A model generated the notes under the pieces. The model saw nothing but the letters and a program-made list of their open reading frames with translations, was not told where the DNA came from and ran no database searches. Source: Antitrichia curtipendula (taxonomy: Eukaryota > Streptophyta > Bryopsida > Hypnales > Leucodontaceae). Taken from it: DNA of 64,000 nucleotides. This document shows, piece by piece, positions 14,001 to 26,469 of this stretch. The number at the start of each line of letters is the position of its first letter. The first letter of the stretch is position 1. The position numbers and the translations under genes were made by a program. The DNA lies in the NCBI GenBank assembly GCA_951230915.1, contig OX579640.1, positions 25,192,981-25,256,980 on the forward strand. Reading direction: 5' to 3'.

Positions 14001-14909
14001 AATTTTTAAAACATGTATTTGTGAACAAATTCATAGTGACTTTTGATAATTTCACAACCCATAGGAGTACTCTGGATTCTTGTCTAGATTTGAAGGAATA
14101 TATGAACAATGAGTTTAGAATTTAGCAAGTATAAATTGTTTTGAACTTTGACTAAATACATGTAGATGACATTTTTCTTTAACATCAATTATTCACGAAT
14201 TCAAAGCAAGTTGTTCATTGTGTCTAAGTCACATTCTATTTCATAACTGGTATGAATGTAATAAGTAATTGGTGTCATCTTCTATTTTGACTAGATACTA
14301 GTGTTATTCTACTTCAAGATATATAATATTCAATTTTTTTTTCCAATTTGACCTCCATTTAGCTACTTTGACCTCCAATACTTTGACTTCCATTTAGCAC
14401 AAATTAGTACGTATTTCATCCAACATCCCCACACATGCATACGTATTCTCTTCATAGCTTTTGATTAAGTTGTATATTTTAGAATTATATCATATTTACA
14501 AACTTTCACATAGATTGAACAAATTCATTGCATGGCATATCATTGTTGTTACAATATTTTTTTCAAAAGCACATACTTGAATATTCTTTTGCATTCACAT
14601 GTGTTCCTAATGACTTTTGTAGGATATTTTTATTACTAGTACTTACAACCTTAGACTACTTTATCCAATTATCTTTGTTAAGTGATCCTTAAATAGGAGT
14701 GGATTTTTGTTTAGCTTACTAACAAACAAAATCTTGAAAATCTAAAATTCTTTTCTATTTATACAAGTTAAAAACACTGACAATTTAAGCATAATGTTAT
14801 TATGCTATTGTTTATTTTTCCTCATTCTAAAAGTATTTAAAACTTTAGAAGTCTAGATTGTCTAGAATATCTAGAATCCTAAAATAATTTAGAAATTGTA
14901 GAGACATCT

Positions 14910-14956
<47 letters not shown>

Positions 14957-16309
14957 TCAAAAATACAAATGTGTTGCCAAATGAATGTATTAATTTACAT
15001 ATATAGGTGGATATAATGTGTTAAAAAATATTGTGGGAACATTTAAGTATTGGGTACAGAAGATGGTAGTGCAATATGGTACATAAAGAATAGTCAAAAT
15101 CAATTATATGAAATTAATGAAATCAATAATAAAGAAATAAAATAACAATGGTAATTTTGGTCCAAATTAAGTTGTCTTAGGCAACAAATCACATGCTAAG
15201 TTCAAGGCATTGTTTTCTACTAGTGATAACACCATTCACATTTGGTTCAATGTAACGATTCAATTGGAATATTCTCCCGTCTTGACAATCTCATCCCTAT
15301 ATTGACGTAGAAGAACTCAATCCCAAAAAATAGGCTCTTGATTCCCCATTCCCAATCTTTAGCATTTTTTGACGACTTAACAAGAGCAACAGTTGGACTT
15401 AGGTGGATCACTCTATGTCTTTCTACAAACCACGTGTGGCGAAGATTTTGGACCTCCTATTCAGTTCTTAAAATTTAATTTAAAGAACACAAAAAAAATT
15501 TAAATAGAATTTTCTACTTTAAGAGTTTATGTTTTGAATTATTTATAATTTTGTTTGTTGATAACAATTAGTTACAAATATTTTGAAGAAAAAAACTACA
15601 CTAAAGAATTGGAAATCATTTTGGACCCTTTATTTACTTTTAAAAAAATTATCTAAGAAATCATTTTTATTTTATTTTTATAACAATATCTATTGAAAGA
15701 TTATTTTTCTTGAATATTAATGCAATGGTCATCCAAATGTACTCTCTATAAATGTTTGAGTTGGGACACGTGCCATTTTAGTTCATTTGTCAACCTATTA
15801 TAGAAGTCATTTCAAATGTTATTTGAATTGAAATTTTTTGGCAATAGAAACCAATAGTCATCATTAATCAAAGTTCAAAACTATAGGTTGATATTATAAT
15901 TTATTAAAAAGTAACAAAGGTTGTCAAAAAATCACTTCGCTTCATGAGTTGTGATAAACTATTTAGGGTTTGTAGGTAGAATTCAAATTCTCAGTATTGA
16001 AAAGGCCATAATCATAATCCCTATCTATTTTACTTTGGGGTCATCCAATCCTTGGATTTAGATCCATGTTGCTAGAGGTGGAATGATGGTAGTCAATTGT
16101 TGTACTGCAAGGGAATGTTGTCATTTTCTGTCAATTTGGACATTGTCTATCAATTAGGACGTGTGAATTTGGACACTGTTTTCTTGTAGTGTTGGCATAA
16201 TTATAATATTGCTCTTGGTTGTAACCTCTTTACCAAACATCCACAATCAAAGAAATCCATTCCCTCAAAGTAGTTAGAACATCTTTCTCCTTCTTTCTCT
16301 CCGGATTGG
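11086..16309. other. Long AT-rich spacer without recognisable genes
   Basis: About 5 kb with no open frame that reads like protein and no exon chain with consistent splice phases on either strand. Many A/T runs and short AT-rich tracts occur. I see a TA microsatellite at 14913-14951 and nothing else I can name. Very old transposon remains are likely but cannot be assigned by eye. Confidence 0.6.
14913..14951. repeat. TA dinucleotide microsatellite
   Basis: Uninterrupted (TA)n of about 39 bp in gene-poor DNA. Confidence 0.9.
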
Positions 16310-16790
16310 TTGGATATTTGTTATAAGATACGTCCTCGAAAAGAAGTGGCCTTCATGTGGTTGGTGTGGCATAACGCAATAGTAGTTCATTCATGGGAAG
16401 CTAGGATTGCCCTAAGCATTGATACTAATTGCAATTGTTGCTCTACAAGTGGTGAAGAAACTCTTTCCCATAGATTCTTTTACTACCCATGAGCACAAGA
16501 GATTTGGGATTATGCCCAATCTATATTATTCCATATTCAAGATGGTTCTCTCACTGTTGATCTCCAAGCTCAGTTCAATTTTTCTTAGTGTATATTTGGG
16601 ACACAAATTCCTAGGAGATATCAAGACTTTAGAATATTTGGACCCTATTCCGTAGATTCTCACTTTGGTTGATGTAGATTTTTTGCAACAATAAAGTTTT
16701 CTTCAAACTAATTGGCTATTGGATCTCATTCACAACATTCTATAGAATGTGCTTCTCAACTTGAGATGTGCAACACAACTTAAAGCCCAA
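16310..16790 (+). pseudogene. LINE reverse-transcriptase zinc-binding (zf-RVT) relic
   Basis: The frame starting near 16310 reads PRKEVAFMWLVWHNAIV followed by NCNCCSTSGEETLSHRFFYY and, after a stop, AQEIWDYAQSILFH. This matches the layout of the zf-RVT domain at the C-terminus of plant non-LTR retrotransposon polyproteins: a 'K..FLW...H' start, a Cys-x2-Cys-like centre, 'EE(T)..H.F..C' and 'A..IW'. Downstream, with further stops, the sense continues into a stretch resembling the region after the knuckle. The expected Cys before 'A..IW' is a Tyr-Tyr-Pro here, and stops interrupt the frame, so this is a dead fragment. No reverse transcriptase core or endonuclease is visible nearby. Confidence 0.55.
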
Positions 16791-17769
16791 ATTTGGGCTC
16801 TACAACAGCCTCATTAAGTTGATAACATTTGGTCCAAATTTGACTACATTTGGATTCACTCTCCAATTCTTGCCTAGTGGAATGACTCTAAGATTATTTG
16901 GATGAAAAAGGGATCTTCCCTCTGCTTGTTTTAGTAGGCTAGTGGGTTTTTTTGGATTTGTTTTTCTTGCTCTTATTTATTCAATTCTAGCCAAATGGCT
17001 TGCCTATCTTTGTATTGTGGATTTTTTTAATGCAATAGTTCTGCCATATGTTTTTAAAAAAAAGATCTTAAGTAGTATTGATGAGAAATATAAATATCCT
17101 AAACTAGAAAAACAATTAAAACATACAGAAGATGCAAACTACCTCTTGTATAGTGTTTTTTGCCTAAAATGTAGTGATACCATTTAAATATGAGATTCTA
17201 CACTTGATATTGAGTTTCCTTTAGCTCTTTTTAAAGGATGTAAAACATTATAGTTCAAAAAAATTATTAAGCTAAGACGAGATAAATGAACAAGGCAAAA
17301 ATGATGAAATATCCAAATCCAAGTATAATATAGATGCAATCAAGTATCTTTAGCCTTCATAAACTCTTTAATATTGATCCAAATTTATACTATCTGCATA
17401 GAAAAAGGCTAAAATGATAATAAAAATGTAACATCTTCAATGAATTTAGACATGTACAATCAACTAATACATTCAAAGGTTCTTTAGTACATCCTTTGTT
17501 CAATAAAAGAACAAGTGGGGATTTAAAAAATTATTGGAAGATAATGTTGGGGTAACATTTTAAGCATTGATCACAATAAGATAACAATGTATGCAAATCA
17601 AGCGTTCTTTGCTCATATAATCGAGAAGCAAGTGCCTTCCAACAACTTATATTAATCCCTAAATTTCTTTCATGTTTTGAGGCGCAAAACTTCTTTAAAA
17701 TATTAGTCTTTCAAATGTTTGTTTCTTGAAAAAATGATTTTTTGAGCTTCTTGGGTTGAAGAAAAAATA

Positions 17770-17962
17770 CATATCATACGATAACTTTTTAACCATCTTT
17801 TTAACCATCTAGTCAAGAGTTATGAATTTTTTTGCGCTTTAAAGCTACTCCTTGACTACATATTGTGTAAAAATTTCAAATTTTTTCTTTTCATTCATAG
17901 TAAGCTACCAAAAATTGCTATAATGCCAAAGACCGCAATTTGGTCTATTAGGGATTAACTAC
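17770..17962 (-). repeat. Dispersed repeat, copy 2 (inverted relative to 1322-1560)
   Basis: The reverse complement of this stretch follows 1322-1560 in order, including 'aggagtagctttaa' and 'gatggttaaaaagttat'. This copy carries a local duplication of the 'ctttttaaccatct' segment. Unknown transposable element family. Confidence 0.55.
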
Positions 17963-18929
17963 CTTAATTTTGCTTGAATGAATGCTAAATATGAAGGCTA
18001 TTCTACATCTTCTTCAACTATGATTAGTCCTTCAAAAGTTTCAAGAGCACATATATAGAGGGAAAAAGAATATCCAAGTGATTGCAAAAATTGGTGGTCA
18101 ATTTTGACGTCTCATGTCTCATCGAGAATAACAAAGTTGATTTTGACTATAACTTTTGAAGCATGAACCTAATGAACTTGAAATTTTATTAGAGATGGTT
18201 GTCTTGATTGTAATCATTTCCCTTATATTTCAAAGTTAAATTTTTTTTAATTTAAAAAACAATTTTTAAAAATTTAGTACATGGTGAGTCCCTAAAAGAA
18301 ATGAATAGAGATGAAATTTCTTTGGTCTATTTTCACTATAGGTGGACATGTTCCTACCAAAGGATATCATTTTATGTCCTTCATGTTAGTATTAACAGGG
18401 CACTCATGTGCATGCACATTTGAATATTGAAGATGGTTTCAAAGCCACTCTTTTGATGAAATTTGATGGACATGAAGTCCTCACCAATAGCCAATTTGAG
18501 TTTTTTCAAACTATAGTTGATTTGTTATAAATTAAAAAGTGGACATACCTCTTTTTTTGTTGTGACATAGTATTGGTGGATATATCCGAGACTGCATAGT
18601 ACTTAAATTTGACACTTGTTGATAGTGCAATAGATCTATAATATGATCAATGAACGAATATCAACCTACAAGGTTTTCCTTCTAGCAGTCTTTAATTCAT
18701 AGTATTGAATGCCAAAATTCTAAATTTAGGCAAAATACTACCAAATCAACCACCAATTCTTGCACTCACCCATCTTGTCATTTTTTATAGGATTGCAATA
18801 AGAAGTTTAAAGAGAGAAGTACTTAACATTGAACTTGCATTTTAAGATTGTAGCTAGAATGAAGCACTAAGAAATTAAAATAATATTCCATGCATATTTT
18901 TTTCATGTGACAAACATCAATAAAATCAA

Positions 18930-18968
18930 GCTACAAACCTTATTACTCTAATAGGTTTGTAGCTTATG
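18930..18968. repeat. Short inverted repeat
   Basis: AAGCTACAAACCT and its complement AGGTTTGTAGCTT flank about 12 bases of loop. It could form a small hairpin. Nothing around it assigns a role. Confidence 0.5.
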
Positions 18969-20109
18969 ATAGAGTACAAGTGAGAAGTGAGCACTCATGC
19001 ATCAAATCCTATAATTTGATATCAATATCGCATATATGAGTTGCATAGCTACCATCACCACCTCCTACAACAAGCGGATGTTTATTTGTTTGTCATTACA
19101 TAATGTTTTTAGCATAAAGAGATGCTCTAGTAGTGTAAGAGGCATTTAGCTAGCCCCCAAATTGTATTGCATCTCTATAGGACCTTACAAACCAAAGACA
19201 TACAAAGGCATCAAAGTATGACAACTAGATGTAAGAAGATGCTACAGTCAACAACAAACGCAAAACCTCCTTATATGAAATTATCAAGTCCAAACCAATC
19301 ATCGTAGCTCAGAAGGTGCATTTAGTGCATTTAAAAAAATTCCCACGATATAATATAGGGAGGATTTTATTTGTTTGAGATAAAATTTATAAAGGACTTA
19401 CAAATAAATTAAGAAACAATCAAACTAGCAAATCCATTACAAGTAATGGTTAGGTAGCCTAAGAATCTAAGGCATTCAAAATTTGTTCATGTAATAAAAG
19501 AGTTGAAAAATTGGATCCTATAAATTGTATTTAGTAGACCACATTTTGTACAGCTAGATTTAGGATGGCTGGTTGAAAAATCGGACCAGTATTTACTAAT
19601 ATAAGGCCATATTCATTAAAATGAGACGAACTGGTCAATATGAGAACCTAAGTCAATTCTTTTCAAAGATAAGTTGTTGGAGGCAAAGATAAATATGGAC
19701 AACCTTACCAACAGTTAATCAAGAGATTGCTATTTTAAAATGGCCATGAAGATAAATTTTTGTTACATTTTGTCAAAGCTTAGAGCAATCACAAACTCAA
19801 ACAATGCAAAATAGAATTCCACATGGGTGGTCAAAGAGTATGTAACATTTATAACAACTGAAGTGGTCAATTTATGTTGAAGAACATGAATCTACTTGAG
19901 ATCCCATCTACATATGAACCAATTTATCTCGTTTATATATACCGTAATGCCTAGGAAACGAAATCATTCCCGTAATTCTAGTGATTGAATGTAATAGTCT
20001 AAAAATATGAAGGCCATGTGCACATGAAACATTTGCCTTTTCTAGAAAATGTATGTGAATGAATATTCTATTAATAGTAATGGATGTTATACCAAATTCA
20101 TTGCATTCC

Positions 20110-20801
20110 AGAAGGGAACTAATCCAATAGCCATCATTCTTGGTGGAAGAACAACTTTTGGCTGCCTCATTGGCTGCCTCTACTGCTTTCAACCTACTCA
20201 ACCCTCTAAGGATATCCTCGCGTCAAGAAGGTCTTGGATCTTCACTCGCAGAAAGGACACGGCCAAACATGTCCATCTGCATTAGTTCCTTCACTTCTCT
20301 CCGTCGCTTGCGTTCACTTCCGGCTATGCCATCATTAGAAAGAGATCTACAACTTCGACAAGGCGGCCTTGGAAATGGTCTATAGGTAGTACTTATGTAC
20401 GGATCGGCAGTTGTTGTTGATCGTGTATAATTTGACCCTCGAAAGTTTCAAAGAGTTGTTTGGTGGGATGTAGATACTCTAGAAGGTGAAGATCCGCCTC
20501 CCACGGATTTGAAAAAAATGGAGCCAATAATCTGTGCGATGCGCGGGGCTTGACCTGCATTGCATGCACCCGATAGGACCTTCCTCTTGCAACCTCCTCT
20601 TGTGGAATTTGTATTGTAATCATCACCTTGTAGAGGGTGATATGCAACCGCTGCAGGTGATTTTAGTCCATCCTCAAGGCGAGGATCCATCGCCTGGTAT
20701 TCTTCATCTACATATAGTTTCTTGTATGGGGTGTTTGAAGTCTGTAGCATTGGCAATTGTGAGCGCAATTGACTAGGAATGAAGTCACTCTTCTTCACAG
20801 G
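20110..20801 (-). pseudogene. C-terminal part of FCP1-like family gene, broken
   Basis: Directly after the TAA that ends the HAD phosphatase frame, the same frame continues on the minus strand from 20801 to about 20448 (PVKKSDFIPSQLRSQLPMLQ onward), so the TAA may be an internal stop. Further on, 20380-20120 reads as protein again (SNDGIAGSERKRRREVKELM, then LSASEDPRPS, a TGA, then REDILRGLSRLKAVEAANEA), basic and helical. I recognise no domain in it. The chain of interrupted frames in the right order behind the phosphatase domain suggests it belonged to the same protein. A natural C-terminus at the TAA with unrelated downstream sequence is the alternative. Confidence 0.4.
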
Positions 20802-21440
20802 TTAAGGCGAGCAAATCGGGATCCTCAATGATCCTTTGTCCCCACGCATCTCATGATTCCAACTCTCAAGGAATATTGCATTCCCGTTCTCATTGAAGAC
20901 GCATTTTTGCGGAGAGTCGTCAATGAGAAGAGTATTGTCCTTGTTAAAGGATGTTGGATCATCCGGGTCTAAGAACAATTGCTCTTCAAGCACTTTGAGA
21001 AGCAGGTACTTCCAAGGGCACCCAGTCTGTTTAAGGTATTTTCCCTTGGATACTTCTATCGTCTTGCACTGTTCTTGGCCTAGGATATCAAATGGAGCCT
21101 TGTTGTTTTGGAACAAGAAACCAGCGACAGGTTCCACAGTCTTCTTCAACATGGAGCTCCACACTACAATGCGATTTGAGATCCTAGAAAGTTCGTCTAA
21201 GAATTCCCTCAAGTTGGGACAATCAAAGACGGCCTTCGGCTCGATGATAGTAGGGATTTGGTCGGAGAATATATTCTTGTGCACTGTGTGATGCCGTTGT
21301 TTCAAAAATGACCTATGAAATAAGCACTCATACAGTACTCCGTTCAAATCAAATACAACGTTCAACCACTTCTGCCGTTGTTGAGGAACTAGCGTGGACA
21401 CATTCCGCGGCACTCTCTCTCTGCGCTTCCTTGCTACACC
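20802..21440 (-). pseudogene. FCP1/SCP-like HAD phosphatase domain exon
   Basis: The exon starts after a clear acceptor (TTTGATCAG) near 21441 and ends with TAA at 20802. It encodes about 212 residues with the FCP1/NIF-type HAD layout: motif I as VVFDLNGVLYE (the usual DxDxT/V is DxN, so the nucleophile Asp is kept and the second, acid-base Asp is Asn), motif II as RIVVWSSM, a lysine region SKGKYLKQ, and motif IV as LLIDDSPQK. Known SCP/FCP1 enzymes remove phosphate from proteins such as the RNA polymerase II tail. With Asn in place of the second Asp, catalysis is doubtful. Flanking coding segments on both sides carry in-frame stops, so the gene as a whole is probably dead although this exon is intact. 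It belongs with the coiled-coil segment at 21.9-22.7 kb. Confidence 0.65.
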
Positions 21441-21917
21441 CTGATCAAACAAAACAAAAAAGATATTTAGTTACCTATTGAAATGCAGAATCAGGTGATT
21501 CATAAAATGGCGAACAGTACTTAACCCCACTAAGCGACTGCAGAACCCCTCCGGTAAGAGGTAGTTTGAGTGGCAACACTCATATTTTGTTCGCGCTGAG
21601 CACAAACATGGTCAAAATGAATCCATTAGACACAAAATTCACCGAAGAATAGTGCCCCGTATATTTATTTCTTAAGTAATTAAGATACATCCGGTCTACC
21701 GGTTTTGATGAGTTACTATCCAATTTGGTTACAGTATTCACTATACTTCGCTCGAGTATCCACACTATTCTACAAGACGAAGTCACAGAGAGCAGTTTGT
21801 CGACGCCAAACAATTAGAGACTGTCCATTCCCTCTTGTCAATTAGAATGAATCGACATAAGAGATCCCTCATGAGAAATCCACAAGACAAACATCCATTA
21901 CATCTCAATGGACAGAC

Positions 21918-22700
21918 TCATGAATAATTGTAGGGATCTGAAGATGTTGGAGACTCTACTTGACCGAGATCCATGTTGGCCATTTCTTTGTCCATGTAAC
22001 CCCCGTAGTCCAAGCTCTCCTCTTCGTCAAGCGAATTCAACCACCATTTTGTGGTCTGGAGAGGCAACCGCAAGTGGTACCGGATCTGCAGCAATCTCAC
22101 CTTCTTCTTGCGTCTCCGACACTGACTCCCCTTGGAGTCCGATATCAACGAGCTGACTTAAGTTATCCTCGCATCGAAGAGAACCCAATTCAGCTACACA
22201 TATTGCTGGTCTGACTATAGAGGACAGGATCTCGTCATGTCCCTGTTCCTCCCATCAAGCATCCGGTAGTGCCGGCTCAGCAAGCGTGGATCTAGAACCG
22301 TCCTCATCCAAGGTAGGATGAGAGACAACATTATCTTCGACTTGAAGATCTTTCGGGGTACTGGCCAAGGTTGTTTGCTGAACACGGGCCCGAGGTGAAG
22401 CAACATTATCTTCGCCTTGAGGATAATGCTGGGTGTTGGCAGAAGTCGACTTCTGAACGGAGCCCTGTGGAGATCCGGAACTCATTTGTTGAAAGGATCG
22501 AGAGACTAACGGATCCTACGTCATTGTCTTGAGAGAGACATTCTCTTTCTGGAGTTTCTCTACTTCCGCCTTCAGCATTTCCTTCTCCAATTGCTCCGCT
22601 GCCCATCTGGCTTCTTCTTCTGCCCGCTTCAGGGCCTTCTTCTCCGCCCGCTCCTTCCAGAAGTCTTTGTTCTCTTGCTTTACGGGAAGCAGAAGTGTTT
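21918..22700 (-). pseudogene. N-terminal coiled-coil and acidic linker of the FCP1-like gene, with stops
   Basis: The minus strand from about 22690 reads a Lys/Glu/Ala-rich coiled coil (KDFWKERAEKKALKRAEEEA, then WAAEQLEKEMLKAEVEKLQ) and reaches an in-frame TAG near 22510. The same frame goes on through a Ser/Gln/Asp-rich low-complexity linker (ending about 22255) with another stop, and a second linker-like frame lies at 22150-21918. The order and strand fit an N-terminal extension of the HAD domain at 20.8-21.4 kb. The stops support pseudogene status. The true start was not found. Confidence 0.45.
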
Positions 22701-24914
22701 GACGTTAAACTGGATGGGCAACGGACTCCGCCGCAGGACCAGATTGCAGCTTCAATGCTGATTCCACTTCATGGTTGGCTGTGAGCTCTCAATTTGTCAC
22801 TTGGGACTCGTAGAATTATTTTTTTGAAAATTTACAATTTAAAGTTCAGAAAAATATACAAAAAGCCATAAAAAGAGCGTAGAACCAAAATAGGGTTGTA
22901 ACATACCCATTATAGTATTTGGTCTAGATTTGTGTTTAGACTTAGAATCCCACCAAATGTGGCCCAAAAATAGGTAGAAAGAACGAAATAGTTAGATTTG
23001 AAGGATTCAAGTTACATAGGTCCAAAAGGGCTAAATCCCACCATGAGTGTGGCAATTCATGGCTAAGTCGGTCCGAGGGATCCACAACGAGGCCACTAGG
23101 TCGGGTCCTAGAGTTAGGTTTAGAATTCCCCAAATCCCGATTGTTAGCATGTAGGAGCCATTGACACAAGACTGGGCCATTGGAGGAATCTACAGCCCAA
23201 GGATGGTGTCCTCAGATAAATCCTATGCCAGGAATCCAACGACGAAATCGATTTGCCAAGATTCCTCTATCTGCAAAAGATTTCCGCACCATCGATAATT
23301 CAAGGAGATGGCCAATTTCATCTCCACTGACCAATCGTGCCAGATACGGAAATGCACCTACACGTCTTTTACATGACTCCCTGAGAGGTCACGTGAAAAA
23401 TCCCGTCATCTTCCGGCTTGCAGAAGAACCTTTTGCGGGTGGTCAACCTTGGTAACCTCCAACAGGAATTTCATGGAAATTACCCAAGTTGCCAGAAAAT
23501 CTCACTAAAAATCAAATTAGCTTGTTTTATATTAATAATGCGCTCCGTGAAATTTCACGACATTCCAATAGAGGCAAGTACCCAAACCGACAAGATTCCT
23601 CAAGAATTAATCACGTGGCGGGGTCCCTGCCGTATTGACCGGCATCCCGGGACCATACGATGGCGAAACGAAGTCAACCAAGAGTCTTTTCTGACTCTCT
23701 CACACCTACCGGAGATCCTAGGCTATTTACATTTCTCAAAATAGGAGACCTCCAAGATCTAGGATTTTACCACGATTTGGTTTCTAAACTAAATTAGCCT
23801 ACGATGGGTTTCTGGCCTTGGTATGGAGGGAAGGGGGATCTTGGACTAAACATGGCGATCTGGATCCAATGGCACAATCCGTTTGACGATTAGAGTTAAT
23901 CTCCAAAGTTAGGAGGTTGGTCCAGCGTAGATAGGTAAAAGTAGTTTTTTAGGATTAGGATGAAAATCTTTGAAGATGAGGATGAAAATCCAAGTTGATA
24001 AGGTTACCTTAGAACTCTTGAGGGAAGGGTGGGGCCTTGGAAATCTATTTAAGGTCCCCATTTTTCTCTCAAGAACATCCCCAATTCTTGTTTTGGGTCC
24101 GTGGGTCCAAGTTATTTTGGATATTTTGGCGTTTGAAGCCAAAAACCTCTACGGTGTTTTTGGAGCACTTTTTGCTCCTTTTTTTTTTGTTGTTTTCCAA
24201 GCATTGAAGGTCTTTGGGGGTCCTACTAATCTTGCCTTGTTGAGTTGTTGCTCTTGCGTACCTTTGTTGTAAGTCAAGCGTGTATTCCACCCCTCATCTG
24301 TCCTTTCCGTATCTTTGGGAACTAGTTGGGTGATTTGGGAATATTGGTGGTTCTTGTACTAACCCTAGAGTAACCCCCCACCGTACCTTGGCGATGCCGC
24401 TTTGGGGGGCCTTTAGCATATAACCTTTGTATTTTCCACGTGGCCTTACCTTGTGTGTCCTCTTGTGTAACCATTCTGACAACCCTCTTCTCATATTCTC
24501 CTTGTTGAGTGGAACCCCCTTTGGGACGGCGAAGCTTTGAACTTATAGAGTCCTAAAGTGTGTGTTAAAACAGTTTTGGCGGCGGAGTTTTGAATCCCCG
24601 GGGCACCGCAAAGTCCTAAAGTTGGTGTTAGATCCAACTTAGTGGCAAAGCTTTGACCCTCTCTGGTGTTCCGTTCCAAAGTCTAGTTTCCAAGACCTTT
24701 GTGGAAACCTCCAGAGTTTAGCTTCCAAGATTTAGAGTCCTAGTTTGAGAGAGATAGTAGGTGACTTGGGAAGTTGAGCTTGTGTACAAAAATTGTAGGC
24801 CTAACCCCTCGTACGGCGAAGCTTTAACCCAATCCCTAATTTTCTAAAATCCGGTTTAAGTTTGTTTTTTGTGGGGGTTCCCCTAAGGGAATTTGAGGGA
24901 GATTTTTGGATGGG
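22701..24914. other. Intergenic, repeat-like, no gene
   Basis: No coding region is supported on either strand. The stretch 24295-24840 contains several loosely repeated phrases around 'gcgaagctttga' and 'agtcctaaagt' and a TATA-like 'tctatttaagg' at about 24046. These would fit promoter or LTR-like repeat DNA, but no partner LTR, primer-binding site or gag/pol was found. Confidence 0.4.
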
Positions 24915-25085
24915 CAGTCAGCTCGGCCAATAGTAAGCTTGGCTAGCAGTTTAGCTTGGCTAGCGTTAAGCTCAGCAGCAGTAAGCCCGGCCAGCCAGCA
25001 GTCAAAGCTCGACAGCAGAAGCTTGGCCAACAGTAAGCTCGGCAGCAGTTAAGCTCGGCCAGCAGTTAAGCTAGGCTGGCCCTGA
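24915..25085. repeat. Degenerate minisatellite, about 16-bp unit
   Basis: A run of diverged copies of a phrase close to 'agcagtaagctcggcc' with variants such as 'agcagtttagcttggct'. About ten copies are recognisable. No coding sense is evident. Confidence 0.7.
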
Positions 25086-26450
25086 TTTGTACTCTTACAA
25101 ATCACACACCTCCTGGCTAAAAAATCAAGCCACAAGGGACGATACTCCACGGGGTCCCACCTCACTTTTTCCCTCAGTTTTACTCAGTTAGGAGCTAGTT
25201 TAGGAGACACTGGAGTAGGGAAAAAAAGACATTTAGTTAGGAAACTTAGAGTAGAAGAACCTAGTTACAACGCTAGTGAGGAACCCAAAGAGAGAAGCCT
25301 AGCATAACCCAATTAGGAAGTCGGAGTCTCCAAGTCCACCTGCACACAAAGAAGTCTCACTCTCACCAACAAAACCATCCACTCCACACACAATGAAGGA
25401 AGATTAGAGAGAAAAAGAGTGAAATAGGAGAAAGGGGGGGAGAGATGATAAATAGTGACCTAGATTAGGCTAGGTGGGTTTAGAAAAGGAAATCTTGAGA
25501 ATTCATAGCGACCATTAGGAGAAGGATTAGGATGACACAAAGACAAGGTTGTGTAAGAGAGTAGGAGAGACATTAACACCTCCTTGGGGTTCGAATCTAT
25601 AGTGTAAGACGTCCATAAAAGAGTAGGTAGAATAGTACTAGTGTAAAAGAGAGGAAGGGAAAGAAAAAAGAAAGAGAAAGGGAGAGGAAAGGAAAGAAGA
25701 AGTTGGATCACATGAGTGTACTAATTGTCTAAAGAATAAGCGATGAGCTTGGGAGAGATTCCCACGACCAAAGGACCACCATGGAGTATGGAGATGTGCA
25801 CCCAGATGCGGACGAGCGTATTTCCGACACCGGTAGTGATGAGTTGAGTTCTTGAATCAATACTTGGTGTTTCCTCCTTATTAGCGTTGATTTCCTTAAT
25901 TAGCCCTTTCCACGCGAATAGTAAACCGGAATAAAGAATTAGAGTTAGTTTTAGGAGTAAAAATTTAGAGGTAGTTTTAGAAGTAAAAATTTAGAGTTAA
26001 TTTTAGGGGGGGGAATGCTGGTATGCGAGCGTGGAGCGTGGAGCGTAGAGCGGGGAGAGGGGATTGGTGAGTAGTGAGCAGGGATTCTATAATTTTGGTG
26101 AATAACTTTTGAAAAAGTAGATGACAGTAATCGAAGAAGTAGATGAAAAAGTGGATGGAAAAGTGGATGAAAAGGTGGATTAAAAAAATGGATGAAAAAA
26201 TGGATGAAAAAATGGATGAGAAAGTGAATGAAAAAGTGGTTTAAAAAAGTGGATGAAATAGTAGATGAAAATGGTGGATGACAAAATAGATGAAAACGGT
26301 AGATGAAAACAGTCGATGAAAATGGTGGATGAAAAAGTAGATGAAAACGGTAGACGAAAATGGTGGATGAAAAGGGGAATGGAAAACATGATTAATAACA
26401 TGATGAAAATAGTAGTTGAATAGAGCGAATTTAAAAAATCCCTCCAAAAA
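25086..26450. repeat. Repeat-rich non-coding stretch with gatgaaaa minisatellite
   Basis: No gene is visible. At 25930-26010 are tandem phrases of 'gtaaaaatttagagttagtttta' type. At 26020-26060 are 'gcgtggagcgtggagcgtaga' type repeats, and at 26100-26400 many diverged copies of a 12-bp 'gtggatgaaaaa' unit. The same three blocks occur in reverse-complement form and order at about 50430-51120, so this is one end of a dispersed element family, seen here as an inverted partner of the 51-kb copy. Confidence 0.6.
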
Positions 26451-26469
26451 TTGAGTTCATGAATTATAT

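Larger units (their letters stand above)
16800..20090. other. Gene-poor AT-rich spacer
   Basis: No gene is supported. The stretch contains the second copy of the dispersed repeat (17770-17962) and a short inverted repeat at about 18930-18968. The other short open frames have biased AT-rich composition and no recognisable motif. Confidence 0.55.

Noticed and set aside
16942..17187. Hydrophobic frame resembling a small membrane protein
   Set aside because: AT-rich composition gives Phe/Leu/Ile by chance. There are no splice partners or recognisable motif, and it follows a dead LINE fragment.
25460..26447. Ser/Pro/Phe/His-rich minus-strand frames
   Set aside because: They are translations of the gatgaaaa minisatellite and pyrimidine tracts.
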